64,000 bases of DNA from JACRIM01 sp964605185 (GTDB lineage: Bacteria > Planctomycetota > Phycisphaerae > UBA1845 > UTPLA1), in assembly GCA_964605185.1 (NCBI GenBank), contig CAZSBF010000003.1, positions 1-64,000 on the forward strand, given 5' to 3'. Made by a program: the position numbers and the translations under genes. Numbering within the stretch: position 1 is the stretch's first letter; each line of letters opens with the position of its first letter. This document shows positions 54,638 to 63,784 of the stretch, piece by piece. The notes below the pieces were generated by a model that was not told the DNA's origin, did no database searches, and was given only the letters and a program-made list of their open reading frames with translations.

Positions 54638-57508
54638 ATGCGCGCCTATTACGTTCTCGTACTTGTCATCGGAATCGTTGCGACGTCCTCCATTGCTCAG
54701 CCCCATGCGGCGTCGAACAATGGGCACGACGGTCTCTTCCCCTATCGCCCGGAGCATGGAGAACTCAATTACGCCGATGTGGTGACCCTGGGCAACGGCT
54801 CAAAGGTTCAGGGCAAAGCCCTGGAATGGGCCGATCAAGTTCGCATCTACGACGCTTCCGGCAATGAGAAGTCGTTCGACACGGCCTTTGTGGAGAAGAT
54901 TGAGTTCCGCCGGGGTGCGCGCCACACCGACCGGCCAAAGCTCCCAGACTTGACCGTTGCGTATGTCGAAAGGCTGCCGCGCGATTTGAGTTGGCAGGGT
55001 CACGTGTCGCAAGAAGGCGGCGTGCCCAAGCCCGACATCACCATCGATCCCGCGACGATGAAACTCGCCGATGGCGCCAAGGCGACGTTTCGCGTTCATG
55101 TGCTCAATGCAGGCGCGGTGAAATCGGAGCCGGTCTCGTGGTCGGTTTCGATTGCTGGTGAAAAGATCGGCGATGGCACGCTTAATGCGATCGAGCCCAA
55201 TGCGGAGCAGGTCATCGAGGCATCGTGGGCATGGAAGACTGGCTCGCATCGACTGCGCGTAGACATCGATGCCGAGGGCAAGCAGAAAGAATCGCTCCGC
55301 TGGAACAACGCATTTGAGGAGATGACGGATGCCCAGTCCGTCGCGCTCGTCGTGGCCCGCGACCGCTACGAATCGTTCCGCGAACACCCCAACATGGTCG
55401 ATAGTTTCTGCTTCGAGGATTGGGCACAGTACCAACTCCGATGCATGAACGGTTTGTTTCGGGCGTCGATTTATCCCACGTCTCCCGAAGGAATCCGCGA
55501 GCGCCTCCGCTGCGACCGCATCATGGTCGTCGACGACCCGACCAATCCGGCGACGCGTGATTCGTGGGCGCTCACCCTCCGTCGCGGCGGAGAAGCCGAT
55601 GCACCGGCTGAAGCGGCGGCCCTTATGGTGTTGGGGCCGCTCGGCAACGGGGCACTCCCACGTTATGACAATCTCCGCGTCGATTGGCCCGCCTTGAAGA
55701 AACTCGGCATCGAACTTGGTCTGGTCGACCTCCGTGCAACCGATACGCAGCCGAATGATTGCCAGTTGGTTGATCAGTTCGAGCGATATGTCATTCGCCA
55801 TCACCTTTATCCGATGCCTCGCACTTTCATGCATACGCCCGGGGGAGTGCGGATCGATGAGCTTTCCGCGGCCTATTTGAATGACGCCAAAGGCAAGCCT
55901 CGCGGTTTTCGAGGTGAAATGCTTTATCGCCTGCCGGAGAAGATCACCATTCAGGTTCGATCCAATACCGGCAAGCCGCTTGAAGGCATCCAGGTCGATG
56001 CGTTTCAGTTGCAAAGCGAGGGAGAATATGTGGGACAGATCGCGGGCACCGGCCGCGACCCGCTGTATTCGGCGAACACCAGCGCCGAAGGCCGGCTTGA
56101 ATTACCGTCGCTTGATGCGCCCAACGCACAGACGCCCAACGGATTCACGCTCCGCCCCAACCCGTTCGGGAAAATTGCGACGGACGGTCGCAACGGACTA
56201 TTGCTGTTTCGACTCCGCCATGTCGTCGAGAACGCGACGCGCGAGGAGTTTCATTTCGTTCGCCTGGTCGACTGTTGCCTCGCCGCGATTCGGTCGCCGG
56301 GTAAAGCGCATGAGACGGTGATGGAGACCCGGTTTGCCGATCCCGACATGCCTCCCGCGCCGCCGTACACGCTGATTGTGATGGAGGATCGCAGCAGCCC
56401 CACGGCCGGTGTTAAGCTCCGGTGGAAGACTCCCATGTCGTTGCTCACCGTTGAGGAATTTCGCGTCTATCGAAAGCGCGGATTCGGCGGCGAGGATTCC
56501 ACTCCATGGACGCTGACGCAGTGCCTCCGGAAGAACGGCAAACGCTGGACGCCTGAAGTCGAAGAAGCCGGCCTGAACACGGCGTGGCTCCCCGGTGAAT
56601 ACACACCGGACACGTTCTTCGCCCTCACGACCGTTGACAAACAGGGTCGCGAGAGCGGCCTCTCCAACACGGCCTTTATGGCGTGGGACAAGCAGTGCGA
56701 AAAGTTCGCCATCGACACCGATGCGGCCTTTATGACACTGAGCGGTCCCGGCCCGGTGCAGATGTTGCGATGGGATGCCGTCGCAGGGACGCAGCCCTTC
56801 GCGGTCAAGACCGGCACGTTTCGCGGATATAAGCCGGGCTTCGGCGGCATCGCCATCAGCCCCGAGCATCGCGTCGTCGTAAGCGACCCGATCAACCACG
56901 TCATTGCCACTTACGATCTCAACGGCAACCTCGAGGACATCATGCCTCGGCGGGCCTATTGGCCGGGTTTCCCCAGTGATGATCCGGGCGAGTTCTACGA
57001 CCCGGTGGATATCGCCGTCGATAAGGCCGGGCGCATGTACGTCACGGACCGCGGCAATAATCGTGTTCAGATTCTCGATGCCCAAGGCCGCTTCGTATCC
57101 ATGCTCGATCCGGAGTTCACGTTCATTGCGCCGCACGCCGTGGCATGTTCCAACAACCGCATCTGCATCACGGACAAGGCCGGCTTACGCGTTCGAATCT
57201 ACCAGCGCGATGGCGACAAGATCGCGCTCGAACGGGAACTGCCTGCCATCAGCGGGGCCGATCGCTTCATCGTCAGCACGACGGGCAAGATCTATGGCAC
57301 CGGCTATGACCCGGTCAGCAAGGAGAATCGCGTTCTCGTGTTCACCGCCGAGGGCAACTCCGCTCGAATGGAGCCATCCCTGCTTCTGGGCGAGATGGGC
57401 AATGTCTACGACCCGCACAGTGCGTACTTGTACGACTACCTTGCGGACAACTACCTGTACGTCGTGAACAAGTTCCCCTTTGACGTGCGCCGTTTCAAAA
57501 TGGACTAA
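54638..57508 (+). CDS. Large secreted protein with CARDB-like and NHL-propeller domains
   Basis: 956 residues from the ATG at 54638 (CAGGAGTCAGCCT upstream). Signal peptide (VLVLVIGIVATSSIAQ), then an LVTLGNGSKVQGK-like SH3-type strand pair, a CARDB Ig-like domain (~120-230: LNAGAVKSEPVSWSVSI ... HRLRVDIDAEG), a middle region without recognised family, a fibronectin-like segment (VKLRWKTPMSLLTVEEFRVYRK) and a C-terminal NHL six-bladed propeller (EFYDPVDIAVDKAGRMYVTDRGNNRVQILDAQGRFV). Probably a surface or periplasmic binding protein. Confidence 0.8.
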   Translation: MRAYYVLVLVIGIVATSSIAQPHAASNNGHDGLFPYRPEHGELNYADVVTLGNGSKVQGKALEWADQVRIYDASGNEKSFDTAFVEKIEFRRGARHTDRPKLPDLTVAYVERLPRDLSWQGHVSQEGGVPKPDITIDPATMKLADGAKATFRVHVLNAGAVKSEPVSWSVSIAGEKIGDGTLNAIEPNAEQVIEASWAWKTGSHRLRVDIDAEGKQKESLRWNNAFEEMTDAQSVALVVARDRYESFREHPNMVDSFCFEDWAQYQLRCMNGLFRASIYPTSPEGIRERLRCDRIMVVDDPTNPATRDSWALTLRRGGEADAPAEAAALMVLGPLGNGALPRYDNLRVDWPALKKLGIELGLVDLRATDTQPNDCQLVDQFERYVIRHHLYPMPRTFMHTPGGVRIDELSAAYLNDAKGKPRGFRGEMLYRLPEKITIQVRSNTGKPLEGIQVDAFQLQSEGEYVGQIAGTGRDPLYSANTSAEGRLELPSLDAPNAQTPNGFTLRPNPFGKIATDGRNGLLLFRLRHVVENATREEFHFVRLVDCCLAAIRSPGKAHETVMETRFADPDMPPAPPYTLIVMEDRSSPTAGVKLRWKTPMSLLTVEEFRVYRKRGFGGEDSTPWTLTQCLRKNGKRWTPEVEEAGLNTAWLPGEYTPDTFFALTTVDKQGRESGLSNTAFMAWDKQCEKFAIDTDAAFMTLSGPGPVQMLRWDAVAGTQPFAVKTGTFRGYKPGFGGIAISPEHRVVVSDPINHVIATYDLNGNLEDIMPRRAYWPGFPSDDPGEFYDPVDIAVDKAGRMYVTDRGNNRVQILDAQGRFVSMLDPEFTFIAPHAVACSNNRICITDKAGLRVRIYQRDGDKIALERELPAISGADRFIVSTTGKIYGTGYDPVSKENRVLVFTAEGNSARMEPSLLLGEMGNVYDPHSAYLYDYLADNYLYVVNKFPFDVRRFKMD

Positions 57509-57514
57509 ATGCAG

Positions 57515-57560
57515 GCGGCCTCGCCGGTTGTTATACCGGCGAGGCCGCATTTCATTTCAA
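57515..57560. terminator. Bidirectional terminator between convergent genes
   Basis: A perfect 14-base stem, GCGGCCTCGCCGGT / ACCGGCGAGGCCGC, loop TGTTAT, followed on the plus strand by ATTTCATTT. It lies between the convergent ends of the NHL protein and the TolB-like lipoprotein. Confidence 0.85.
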
Positions 57561-57580
57561 CGTTGCTTCGCGAACAGCGG

Positions 57581-58972
57581 CTACTTTCCGTCCATCCACC
57601 CTTCACGTATTTCATCGGTCCAACCGTCGCTCAGCGTTCGTGTCTTTCCATTGGACCAGATCATCACCTCATTCGTCGCCTTCGCCCCGTCGGCCGACGC
57701 GACCGGTGCCACCATGGTGATCTCAGTATCGCTCTTCCACGACGGGATGCAGCGGAACTTCCCATCGGAATCGTCCTGTCCCTGAATAATGGTCGTCGAG
57801 CCGCTGCGGAAGTTGTATGAACTGACGCGGCCCTTCGGGCTTGGAAGCAGCACCGATTCCTCATTCGGGCTGACTTCAAACATTGCCAGTCCGGGATCAA
57901 GGGCCTCTGAGAAGTCCCGCCCCAGGGCCCGGCCAACGCTGGCCGGCATCCGGGGGTCGTATGAAAACAGGGACCATTGCCGTGGCATATCGCGGCTCGT
58001 CGCCGGCAGCGAAACTTCAATCGACGCGAAGAGAATCCTCCCGTCGTGCAGCCACCGCACACCCAGCACGGGGTTGAACAGCATGCCCACGAGATCATTC
58101 CGCGGGCCCCACTGCGGGAGCAGCTTCCCATCGGCGTCCGCCACCGCCATCGTCGTAAGCGAGCCGAGTTGAATCGACTCATCGTTCTTGTTCGCCGCCT
58201 GCGATGTGGAGCGGACGAACGCCAGTTCTCGACCATCCGGGCTCCAGTCAAAGTCGATCCCGACCGGCGACGCCACAAGCTTCACCTGTGGATCGGTGAT
58301 GCTTACGACATGCAACGCCACATCATCATTCTTTGCATCGGCCGCCGTCATCGGAAAAGCGACGAGCGTCTCCTTCGGCGAGATCTTGGGAGTGCGAATC
58401 TCGTCGAGGCTTCGCGTGAGCACGATGCCGGGCGTCAGCGCTTGTGCCGTCACGGTGAAGACTTGCGCCTGCCAGATGGAGGCCGTCGCCTTGGCAACGC
58501 CGTCCCATTCGTCCTTCAGCTTCTCGGCGAGACCGGTGCCTTCCTTGTCACGCATATAGAGCACGACGGCTGTTTCCTGACCGGGCGAGAGGCGATTATC
58601 CGGGTCCAGCTCAAATTGATTCCACGGGCCGTTGTGGGCGAGGATGCGCTCGCGAGCCGACTTGGCCTCGGTTGCGATCATCGTGCGCTGCGCCTCGTCA
58701 AAGAGCTGAGAAATGTCGTCCCACCCCTTGGCCTGCGCCGCATGAACGATGATCATCCGCTTCCCATCCTTGAACCACGCGCATCGAGTGGGTGACCCGG
58801 TGATCTTGCCCGGCAGCGGCGTTCCCTTGTCGTCGATGAGGAACAGCCCGTTGGGCGTGCAGACCGCGGCCTGATTGCCGCCCGGCGACCAGACAATTCG
58901 CTTTTCAGGTATGCACCCTGCGGCAAGCGCGCACGCAACGGTAGTGACAAGTAGTGTTCGTTGGCGATTCAT
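57581..58972 (-). CDS. TolB-like propeller lipoprotein
   Basis: 463 residues from the ATG at 58972 (GGGAGAACGATC upstream; ATGA overlap with the anti-sigma gene). Lipobox TTVACALAAGC. Repeats of the WD40/TolB type with (R)xVWSPGGNQAAVCTPNGLFLID, KISPKETLVAFP, FDWSPDGRELAFVRS, VSPNEESVLLPSP. Likely a periplasmic or outer-surface propeller. The position after sigma and anti-sigma genes suggests that it acts as a target or sensor of that system. Confidence 0.8.
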   Translation of the reverse strand: MNRQRTLLVTTVACALAAGCIPEKRIVWSPGGNQAAVCTPNGLFLIDDKGTPLPGKITGSPTRCAWFKDGKRMIIVHAAQAKGWDDISQLFDEAQRTMIATEAKSARERILAHNGPWNQFELDPDNRLSPGQETAVVLYMRDKEGTGLAEKLKDEWDGVAKATASIWQAQVFTVTAQALTPGIVLTRSLDEIRTPKISPKETLVAFPMTAADAKNDDVALHVVSITDPQVKLVASPVGIDFDWSPDGRELAFVRSTSQAANKNDESIQLGSLTTMAVADADGKLLPQWGPRNDLVGMLFNPVLGVRWLHDGRILFASIEVSLPATSRDMPRQWSLFSYDPRMPASVGRALGRDFSEALDPGLAMFEVSPNEESVLLPSPKGRVSSYNFRSGSTTIIQGQDDSDGKFRCIPSWKSDTEITMVAPVASADGAKATNEVMIWSNGKTRTLSDGWTDEIREGWMDGK

Positions 58973-59466
58973 GATCGTTCTCCCAAAAGAGGCTTCGCCA
59001 CCGGCGAAGTCCATTGAATGTGAGTGGACATCGTGTTTCGATTCAAATTCGTTCGCGACGAGTGGTGTCGCAGCGACCAGACGTTCTCATTTGACGCGTC
59101 AGAAACCTGTGTAATCTGCGGACCGGTATCGAAGTTCATTTGCGGCAACGGCCCATTCATGCGCCCTCCGAGCCAGAAGCTGAGCACAATGGCCGCGGCC
59201 AGCGCGAATCGTCGGGCAAGGCTTGTTCGAAAGACGATTGGCTGCGAATCGGCGGGCATTGTTGCCAGCGGTGGCAGGGGGGTGGCCTCATTTGGAGTCA
59301 CCTTCATGGCGCGTGTGACCGATCGCAGTGTTGCGTCAATGGTGTCGGCCGCCGTTTGTGCCTCTGGCGTATTGGAAATGAACTCATCGAGCAGGCACTC
59401 CGCGTCCTCGGAAAGCTCGCCGAGGTGCCGGTCAATCAGGAGTCGTTCAAGCGTTTCAGTGTTCAT
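58969..59466 (-). CDS. Membrane anti-sigma factor-like protein
   Basis: 165 residues from the ATG at 59466, preceded by GGAGAAACAA. A cytoplasmic helical N-terminus (LERLLIDRHLGELSEDAECLLDEFISNTPEAQTAADTIDATLRSV), one membrane helix (LARRFALAAAIVLSFWLGG) and a short periplasmic tail. No zinc HxxxCxxC motif is present. By position right after the ECF sigma gene it should be its anti-sigma factor. Confidence 0.75.
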   Translation of the reverse strand: MNTETLERLLIDRHLGELSEDAECLLDEFISNTPEAQTAADTIDATLRSVTRAMKVTPNEATPLPPLATMPADSQPIVFRTSLARRFALAAAIVLSFWLGGRMNGPLPQMNFDTGPQITQVSDASNENVWSLRHHSSRTNLNRNTMSTHIQWTSPVAKPLLGERS

Positions 59467-59491
59467 TTGTTTCTCCTGCATTGTCGTACTC

Positions 59492-60004
59492 TCACTTCTT
59501 CGCCGTGGCGGATGAAGCACCAAGACGTCGCCCCGCCCATTCGCGCAACGCCACCACCGCATTGTGAAGCCGGGATCGAACTGTGCCCACGGGTATCTGA
59601 AGTGCGGCGGCGATCTCTTCGTAGCTCAAATCATGCGTGAGCCGAAGTTCCAGCGTCTCACGGAGTGTCTCTGGCAGTCGGGCAATCGCCTGCCGCATCT
59701 CATCGAGCCGGTCGTCCTCAATTCGCTTGGTGGCTGCCGCGACATCCAAATCGAGCGGCACAGTGCGTCGAATGGACTGAGTCCGCAGGCGATTTCGAAT
59801 CACATTGCGTGCAATTCCAATGAGCCAGGCCTTGCGTGAATGTGACCCTGCATAATCCGTGATGTTTCGCGCCACCGCGAAAAACGTCTCCTGAAGGACC
59901 TCATCCGCCTCGTGCAAATTGCCAAGCCGCCCGAGCGCGTAGGCCCGCACCATGGGGCCGAACTCGGCATAGGCTTGCGTCAACTCGCTCCGCGGCTCAC
60001 TCAT
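59492..60004 (-). CDS. ECF-type RNA polymerase sigma factor
   Basis: 170 residues from the ATG at 60004 (GAGGAAGGT upstream). Region 2 (YAEFGPMVRAYALGRLGNLHEADEVLQETFFAVARNITDY) and region 4 helix-turn-helix (LTHDLSYEEIAAALQIPVGTVRSRLHNAVVAL) are clear; no region 1 or 3. It should direct RNA polymerase to a stress or envelope regulon, and is followed by its anti-sigma factor. Confidence 0.92.
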   Translation of the reverse strand: MSEPRSELTQAYAEFGPMVRAYALGRLGNLHEADEVLQETFFAVARNITDYAGSHSRKAWLIGIARNVIRNRLRTQSIRRTVPLDLDVAAATKRIEDDRLDEMRQAIARLPETLRETLELRLTHDLSYEEIAAALQIPVGTVRSRLHNAVVALREWAGRRLGASSATAKK

Positions 60005-60094
60005 ACCTTCCTCATGGTACAAGTGACGCGAGCGGCGGTCGAAGTTCAATTATTCGTGGGATTCGGTAAGTTGTGACAGGAGAGGGGCTTACAA

Positions 60095-62650
60095 TCAGGG
60101 GACCTTGGCCTTGGCCCGGATCAGATTGTCCTCTACGGATTGATCGTGCCCGAGCCTTTGTGCCTCGGTCAGAAAGTCCACGGCCTCCTGCCATTCCTCG
60201 CGTTTGATCGCGCGTTCGCCCTTGGCAATGGCATCGCGGCGACGGGCCTCTTTTAGCTTCCTCATCGCAATCTCATCGGCCGGCGCCGGCAGCCGCAGGA
60301 TTGCGTTTTCGTAGAATTGAATCGCCTCGGCCCAACGTTCAATATCCATGGCGCGGTCGCCGTCACGTGCGATTCGCGCGGCCTCGAATGCCGGCTGCAT
60401 CTTCTGCAGCCTGATTTGCGCGTCATAGAGCGGATGGTTCCAAAGGGAACTATTGAGCTTATCCTCGGCCAGCAGTAACTCGCCCTTGTCAATCAATTCC
60501 CGAGCCTGCTGAAAGAGGAGATGGGCGCGAGCCTCGCGAACCTTCTTTTCAATCTCGGCTCCCGGCAGCTTGAGATTTGCTTGTTCATAGGCCTCGAGCG
60601 CGGCCGCGTAATCGCGGTCAATCAACGCCTTGTCGCCCTGGACCAGGAACTCGCGTTGCCTTTGGGCATCGGTGATTTGCCTTCGCATATCTCGAGTGTC
60701 CGAAGTGATCTGAAGGCTCTCGGCGCGAAACAGCATCGTCAGCGCCTTTTCGAATTCCTTCTCTTTCAGCGCCACCACGGCTGCCTTCATCCACTCTTCG
60801 TAATCTTTCTTTCGGCGCCCCTCGGACAACTTGTCGCGGAGCGCATCCGGGTCGAGGCCGGCGAGCTTGGCATTCGTTTCATATTGTTCGAGCGATTTTT
60901 CAACCTTTTCGAACTGGCCGCTCTTGATCCCGTCGTAGCCGGCCGCCTTGATCCGGTAGGCGTCCTTCTTGCTCCAGATCTTGGCCTGAACTTCCTTTAG
61001 CTTCGATGGATTGACGTCGCCGTATTTCTCCAAATCGACCGTGATTTGAAGCGCCCGATCGAACTCGTCGGCATCGATCGCTGCCACAGCATCAATCAGT
61101 TGTATCCAGTGTTGAGCCTCGGCTCGATGGCGTCGCTGATCGCGGTTATTGCCAACCAGATCCGACACCTCGCGGAAGAGCTGTTTCGCGCGTGACATAT
61201 CGCCCTGATCGAAAGCCTGTTCCCCGCGAATCATGAGCGCCTCCACCGGATGCTCGTAAAGCCCTCTCGAGATCTCGCGCCATCCAAAATAGCCGCCGAC
61301 TCCAACGCAGAGAGTCAGCATTGCCGCCAGTAGTGTGTTTCGAACAGGATGTCCGCGTCGGACGCGCGTTTTGCGGCTCGCGCGCGGGAAGATCGGCGCC
61401 GGCATGACGCGCGGTACCGCCGTCGGCGCGGCGACCCGCGGTCGCGGCATTTCCGTGCGCGGGCTGCGGAACGGGCTGACACGCTCGAACGGTGTCGTGG
61501 TCGCCGGTGCGTCGTAATCGGTCGCCCGCCATGCGGCCGGTCGAACACTCTGTGTGTGCGTGCTTGCTGGAATCGGCCGATACGCCGTCCCGGGCATTGG
61601 CCGCTCGACTGGTGCTGCGGCGCGCGGCGCCGGTTGAATTCGGGGGGGTTGGACTGTGCTTGCCCGCTCGACCGGCGGCGTCCAGTGCGTCGCGGGGGCC
61701 GCCTTCGGGCGGGCCGGCTTTCGCGAGTGGCGCGAGATCGCGGCGAGCACCTCCTCGGCGCAGGTAAACCGCTCTTCCAGACGTTTCGCCGTCAATTGCC
61801 GCAAGATCATCGATAACGGCGGCGGAACGGCCGGGTTCAGCCGCTCCGGTTCCGGCAGCCGCGTCGACAGATCGGTGTGCCATCGATACCAGCCGCTGAT
61901 CGGCATTCGCGAGTCGACGATTTCATGGAAGTACCGGTCAATCGCCGCGCGTCCGACGGACACTTCGTACAGCACCATGCCGAGCGAATAGAGATCGATC
62001 CGGTCGTCGTACGATTTCTCAAGCAGCAACTCGGGTGCGGAGTATTTCACCGTCACCACCGGCGGGGACACCACGTCCCCTTCCTGTGCCGCCGAATAGA
62101 AGTTGGCGATCTTGGCCGCCCCGTTGACGACCATGATGTTTCCGGGGTTGAGATCCCGATGCACGATCTTCTGGGCGTGCAGATCGCGCAGGCCGATCAT
62201 CGCAGACTTGAGCAGTTTGAAAGTGTGCTCGATGCCGACGCGCCGCTTGCTGATCAGGGACTCAAGCCAGTCTCCGTGAATGTACTCTTCGACAATGAAC
62301 AGCCCGCGCTCGTCCTCAATGAGTTCATGGACATTCAGCACATACCGCGCGTCCTTGGGAACGCGTGCCAGCAACTGTGCTTCCTTCTTGAAATTGCCGC
62401 ACGCCGTCGGACTGTCCATCAACTCCGGCGTCATCTGCTTGAGCGCCACCAGGCGATCGAGCATGGTGTCGCGGGCCTTGTAGACCACGGCGTTGTGATA
62501 GGTGCGAATGCGTTCGAGAATGCGATACTTGCCAAGTCCCGTGCCCGTCGGCAGCGCCAGCGCAGGGTCGCTTCGGCGCGCAAGGGCATCCGGCGGCGCA
62601 GGAAGCGCCTCGGGCGCCTGGTCGGGCTGTGGTTCGCCTTCGTTGTACAT
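60095..62650 (-). CDS. Membrane protein with degenerate Ser/Thr kinase domain and helical repeats
   Basis: 851 residues. Residues ~40-310 are a protein kinase fold: ATP Lys71, Glu90, HRDLNPGN (164-171) and APE (205-207) are present, but the glycine-rich loop reads RIRTYHNAVVY, the catalytic-loop Lys is Asn168, and the DFG motif reads NFY (183-185). A Pro/Ala linker (313-430), a membrane helix (~437-456) and a C-terminal ~390-residue region of coiled, TPR-like repeats (AIQFYENAILRL, AVDFLTEAQRLG) follow. Probably a pseudokinase or weak kinase anchored in the membrane. It lies upstream of the sigma operon on the same strand (90-base gap). Confidence 0.85.
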   Translation of the reverse strand: MYNEGEPQPDQAPEALPAPPDALARRSDPALALPTGTGLGKYRILERIRTYHNAVVYKARDTMLDRLVALKQMTPELMDSPTACGNFKKEAQLLARVPKDARYVLNVHELIEDERGLFIVEEYIHGDWLESLISKRRVGIEHTFKLLKSAMIGLRDLHAQKIVHRDLNPGNIMVVNGAAKIANFYSAAQEGDVVSPPVVTVKYSAPELLLEKSYDDRIDLYSLGMVLYEVSVGRAAIDRYFHEIVDSRMPISGWYRWHTDLSTRLPEPERLNPAVPPPLSMILRQLTAKRLEERFTCAEEVLAAISRHSRKPARPKAAPATHWTPPVERASTVQPPRIQPAPRAAAPVERPMPGTAYRPIPASTHTQSVRPAAWRATDYDAPATTTPFERVSPFRSPRTEMPRPRVAAPTAVPRVMPAPIFPRASRKTRVRRGHPVRNTLLAAMLTLCVGVGGYFGWREISRGLYEHPVEALMIRGEQAFDQGDMSRAKQLFREVSDLVGNNRDQRRHRAEAQHWIQLIDAVAAIDADEFDRALQITVDLEKYGDVNPSKLKEVQAKIWSKKDAYRIKAAGYDGIKSGQFEKVEKSLEQYETNAKLAGLDPDALRDKLSEGRRKKDYEEWMKAAVVALKEKEFEKALTMLFRAESLQITSDTRDMRRQITDAQRQREFLVQGDKALIDRDYAAALEAYEQANLKLPGAEIEKKVREARAHLLFQQARELIDKGELLLAEDKLNSSLWNHPLYDAQIRLQKMQPAFEAARIARDGDRAMDIERWAEAIQFYENAILRLPAPADEIAMRKLKEARRRDAIAKGERAIKREEWQEAVDFLTEAQRLGHDQSVEDNLIRAKAKVP

Positions 62651-62708
62651 GGCGTCGGTCCGTCGTGATCGGCAGCGATTGAAGAGCCTGCCCCACGCGG
62701 ATCACCCG

Positions 62709-62714
62709 ATTATA
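62709..62714 (-). promoter_or_regulatory. -10 hexamer upstream of the kinase gene
   Basis: Perfect TATAAT on the minus strand, 58 bases before the start codon; no good -35 partner at 16-18 bases. Confidence 0.4.
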
Positions 62715-62893
62715 CCGCGTCCAACGCGTGGATTCTGCTTTGAAAGCCGCGGGCCTTCAACGAATTCCGGCTGCCCGATGTCTATTATCACCCGGTGATT
62801 TCGCCCGCCGGCGAATTCGCTCCGCAATTGCCGGTTCCGATATCCTATATCCGAACCCATGTTCTCAAGCATCAAAACGAACGGAGAGGGCTC

Positions 62894-63694
62894 GTGAAGA
62901 TCATTCGGTTTTCGGATCAGGCAGGCGCGGTCCACTGGGGCGTTCCATCGGACGAAGGTCATGCGGTGGTGCTCGCCGGCAGCCTCTTCGATGCCCGACC
63001 TTCCAGCGCAAAGCCAATTGCAATCGCAAATTCCCTTGCCCCGCTCGACACCCCAAACGTCATTGCCATTGGCCGGAACTACCGCGAGCACGCCAAAGAG
63101 ATGAAGTCCGAACCGCAGGACGCCGAACCGCTGATTTTCCTCAAAGCCACCAGCGCCGTCACGGGTCCGAACGATGACATTATCCTCCCGCAATCTGCCC
63201 CTACAGAGGTCGACTACGAGGCCGAGCTTGCTGTAATCATCGCCCGGCGCTGCAAGAATGTGCCCGAACGTGAGGCAATGAGCGTTGTGCTCGGCTTCAC
63301 CTGTGCCAACGACGTCTCCGCCCGTGATTGCCAGAAGCGCCGCGACAAGCAATGGGCACGTGGCAAGAGCTTCGACACGTTCTGTCCGCTCGGGCCCGTG
63401 ATCCTCACACCCGACGAATTTCCGGCCTCCGGTGTAACGGTGCGTTCATTCCTGAACGGCCAACTGATGCAGGACGGCCACACCTCCGACATGATCTTTT
63501 CTATCACGCAACTCGTCAGCTATGTCTCCCACCAATTCACCTTGCTCCCCGGCACCGTCATTCTGACAGGCACCCCCGCGGGCGTCGGTGCGGCCCGGAC
63601 ACCGCCGGTTTTTCTGCGTGATGGCGATGAGATGGCTGTTGAGATCGAGGGTGTTGGGCGGTTGTGCAACCATGTTAGGGCATTCCCTGCCTGA
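62894..63694 (+). CDS. Fumarylacetoacetate hydrolase family protein
   Basis: 266 residues with a GTG start preceded by GGAGAGGG; a longer open frame upstream is not conserved. The FAH-fold metal site appears as DYEAELAVII (Glu pair) and FTCANDVSARDCQ (Asp); SFDTFCPLGP and LLPGTVILTGTPAGVG are family blocks. Members cleave or decarboxylate 2-oxo acids such as hydroxymuconate or oxaloacetate derivatives; which one is open. Confidence 0.92.
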   Translation: MKIIRFSDQAGAVHWGVPSDEGHAVVLAGSLFDARPSSAKPIAIANSLAPLDTPNVIAIGRNYREHAKEMKSEPQDAEPLIFLKATSAVTGPNDDIILPQSAPTEVDYEAELAVIIARRCKNVPEREAMSVVLGFTCANDVSARDCQKRRDKQWARGKSFDTFCPLGPVILTPDEFPASGVTVRSFLNGQLMQDGHTSDMIFSITQLVSYVSHQFTLLPGTVILTGTPAGVGAARTPPVFLRDGDEMAVEIEGVGRLCNHVRAFPA

Positions 63695-63784
63695 CCGCGC
63701 GCATTTCCACGGCTGTCGCATCGTTTTCGGACACGCCGCCGCTGCTGATCAACCACGCCGACATTCGATCCGATAGCAGTCCAC

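Noticed and set aside
57515..57560. REP-like palindrome between convergent genes
   Set aside because: The 14-base perfect stem with a following T-rich stretch and its position between convergent stops fit a bidirectional terminator better.
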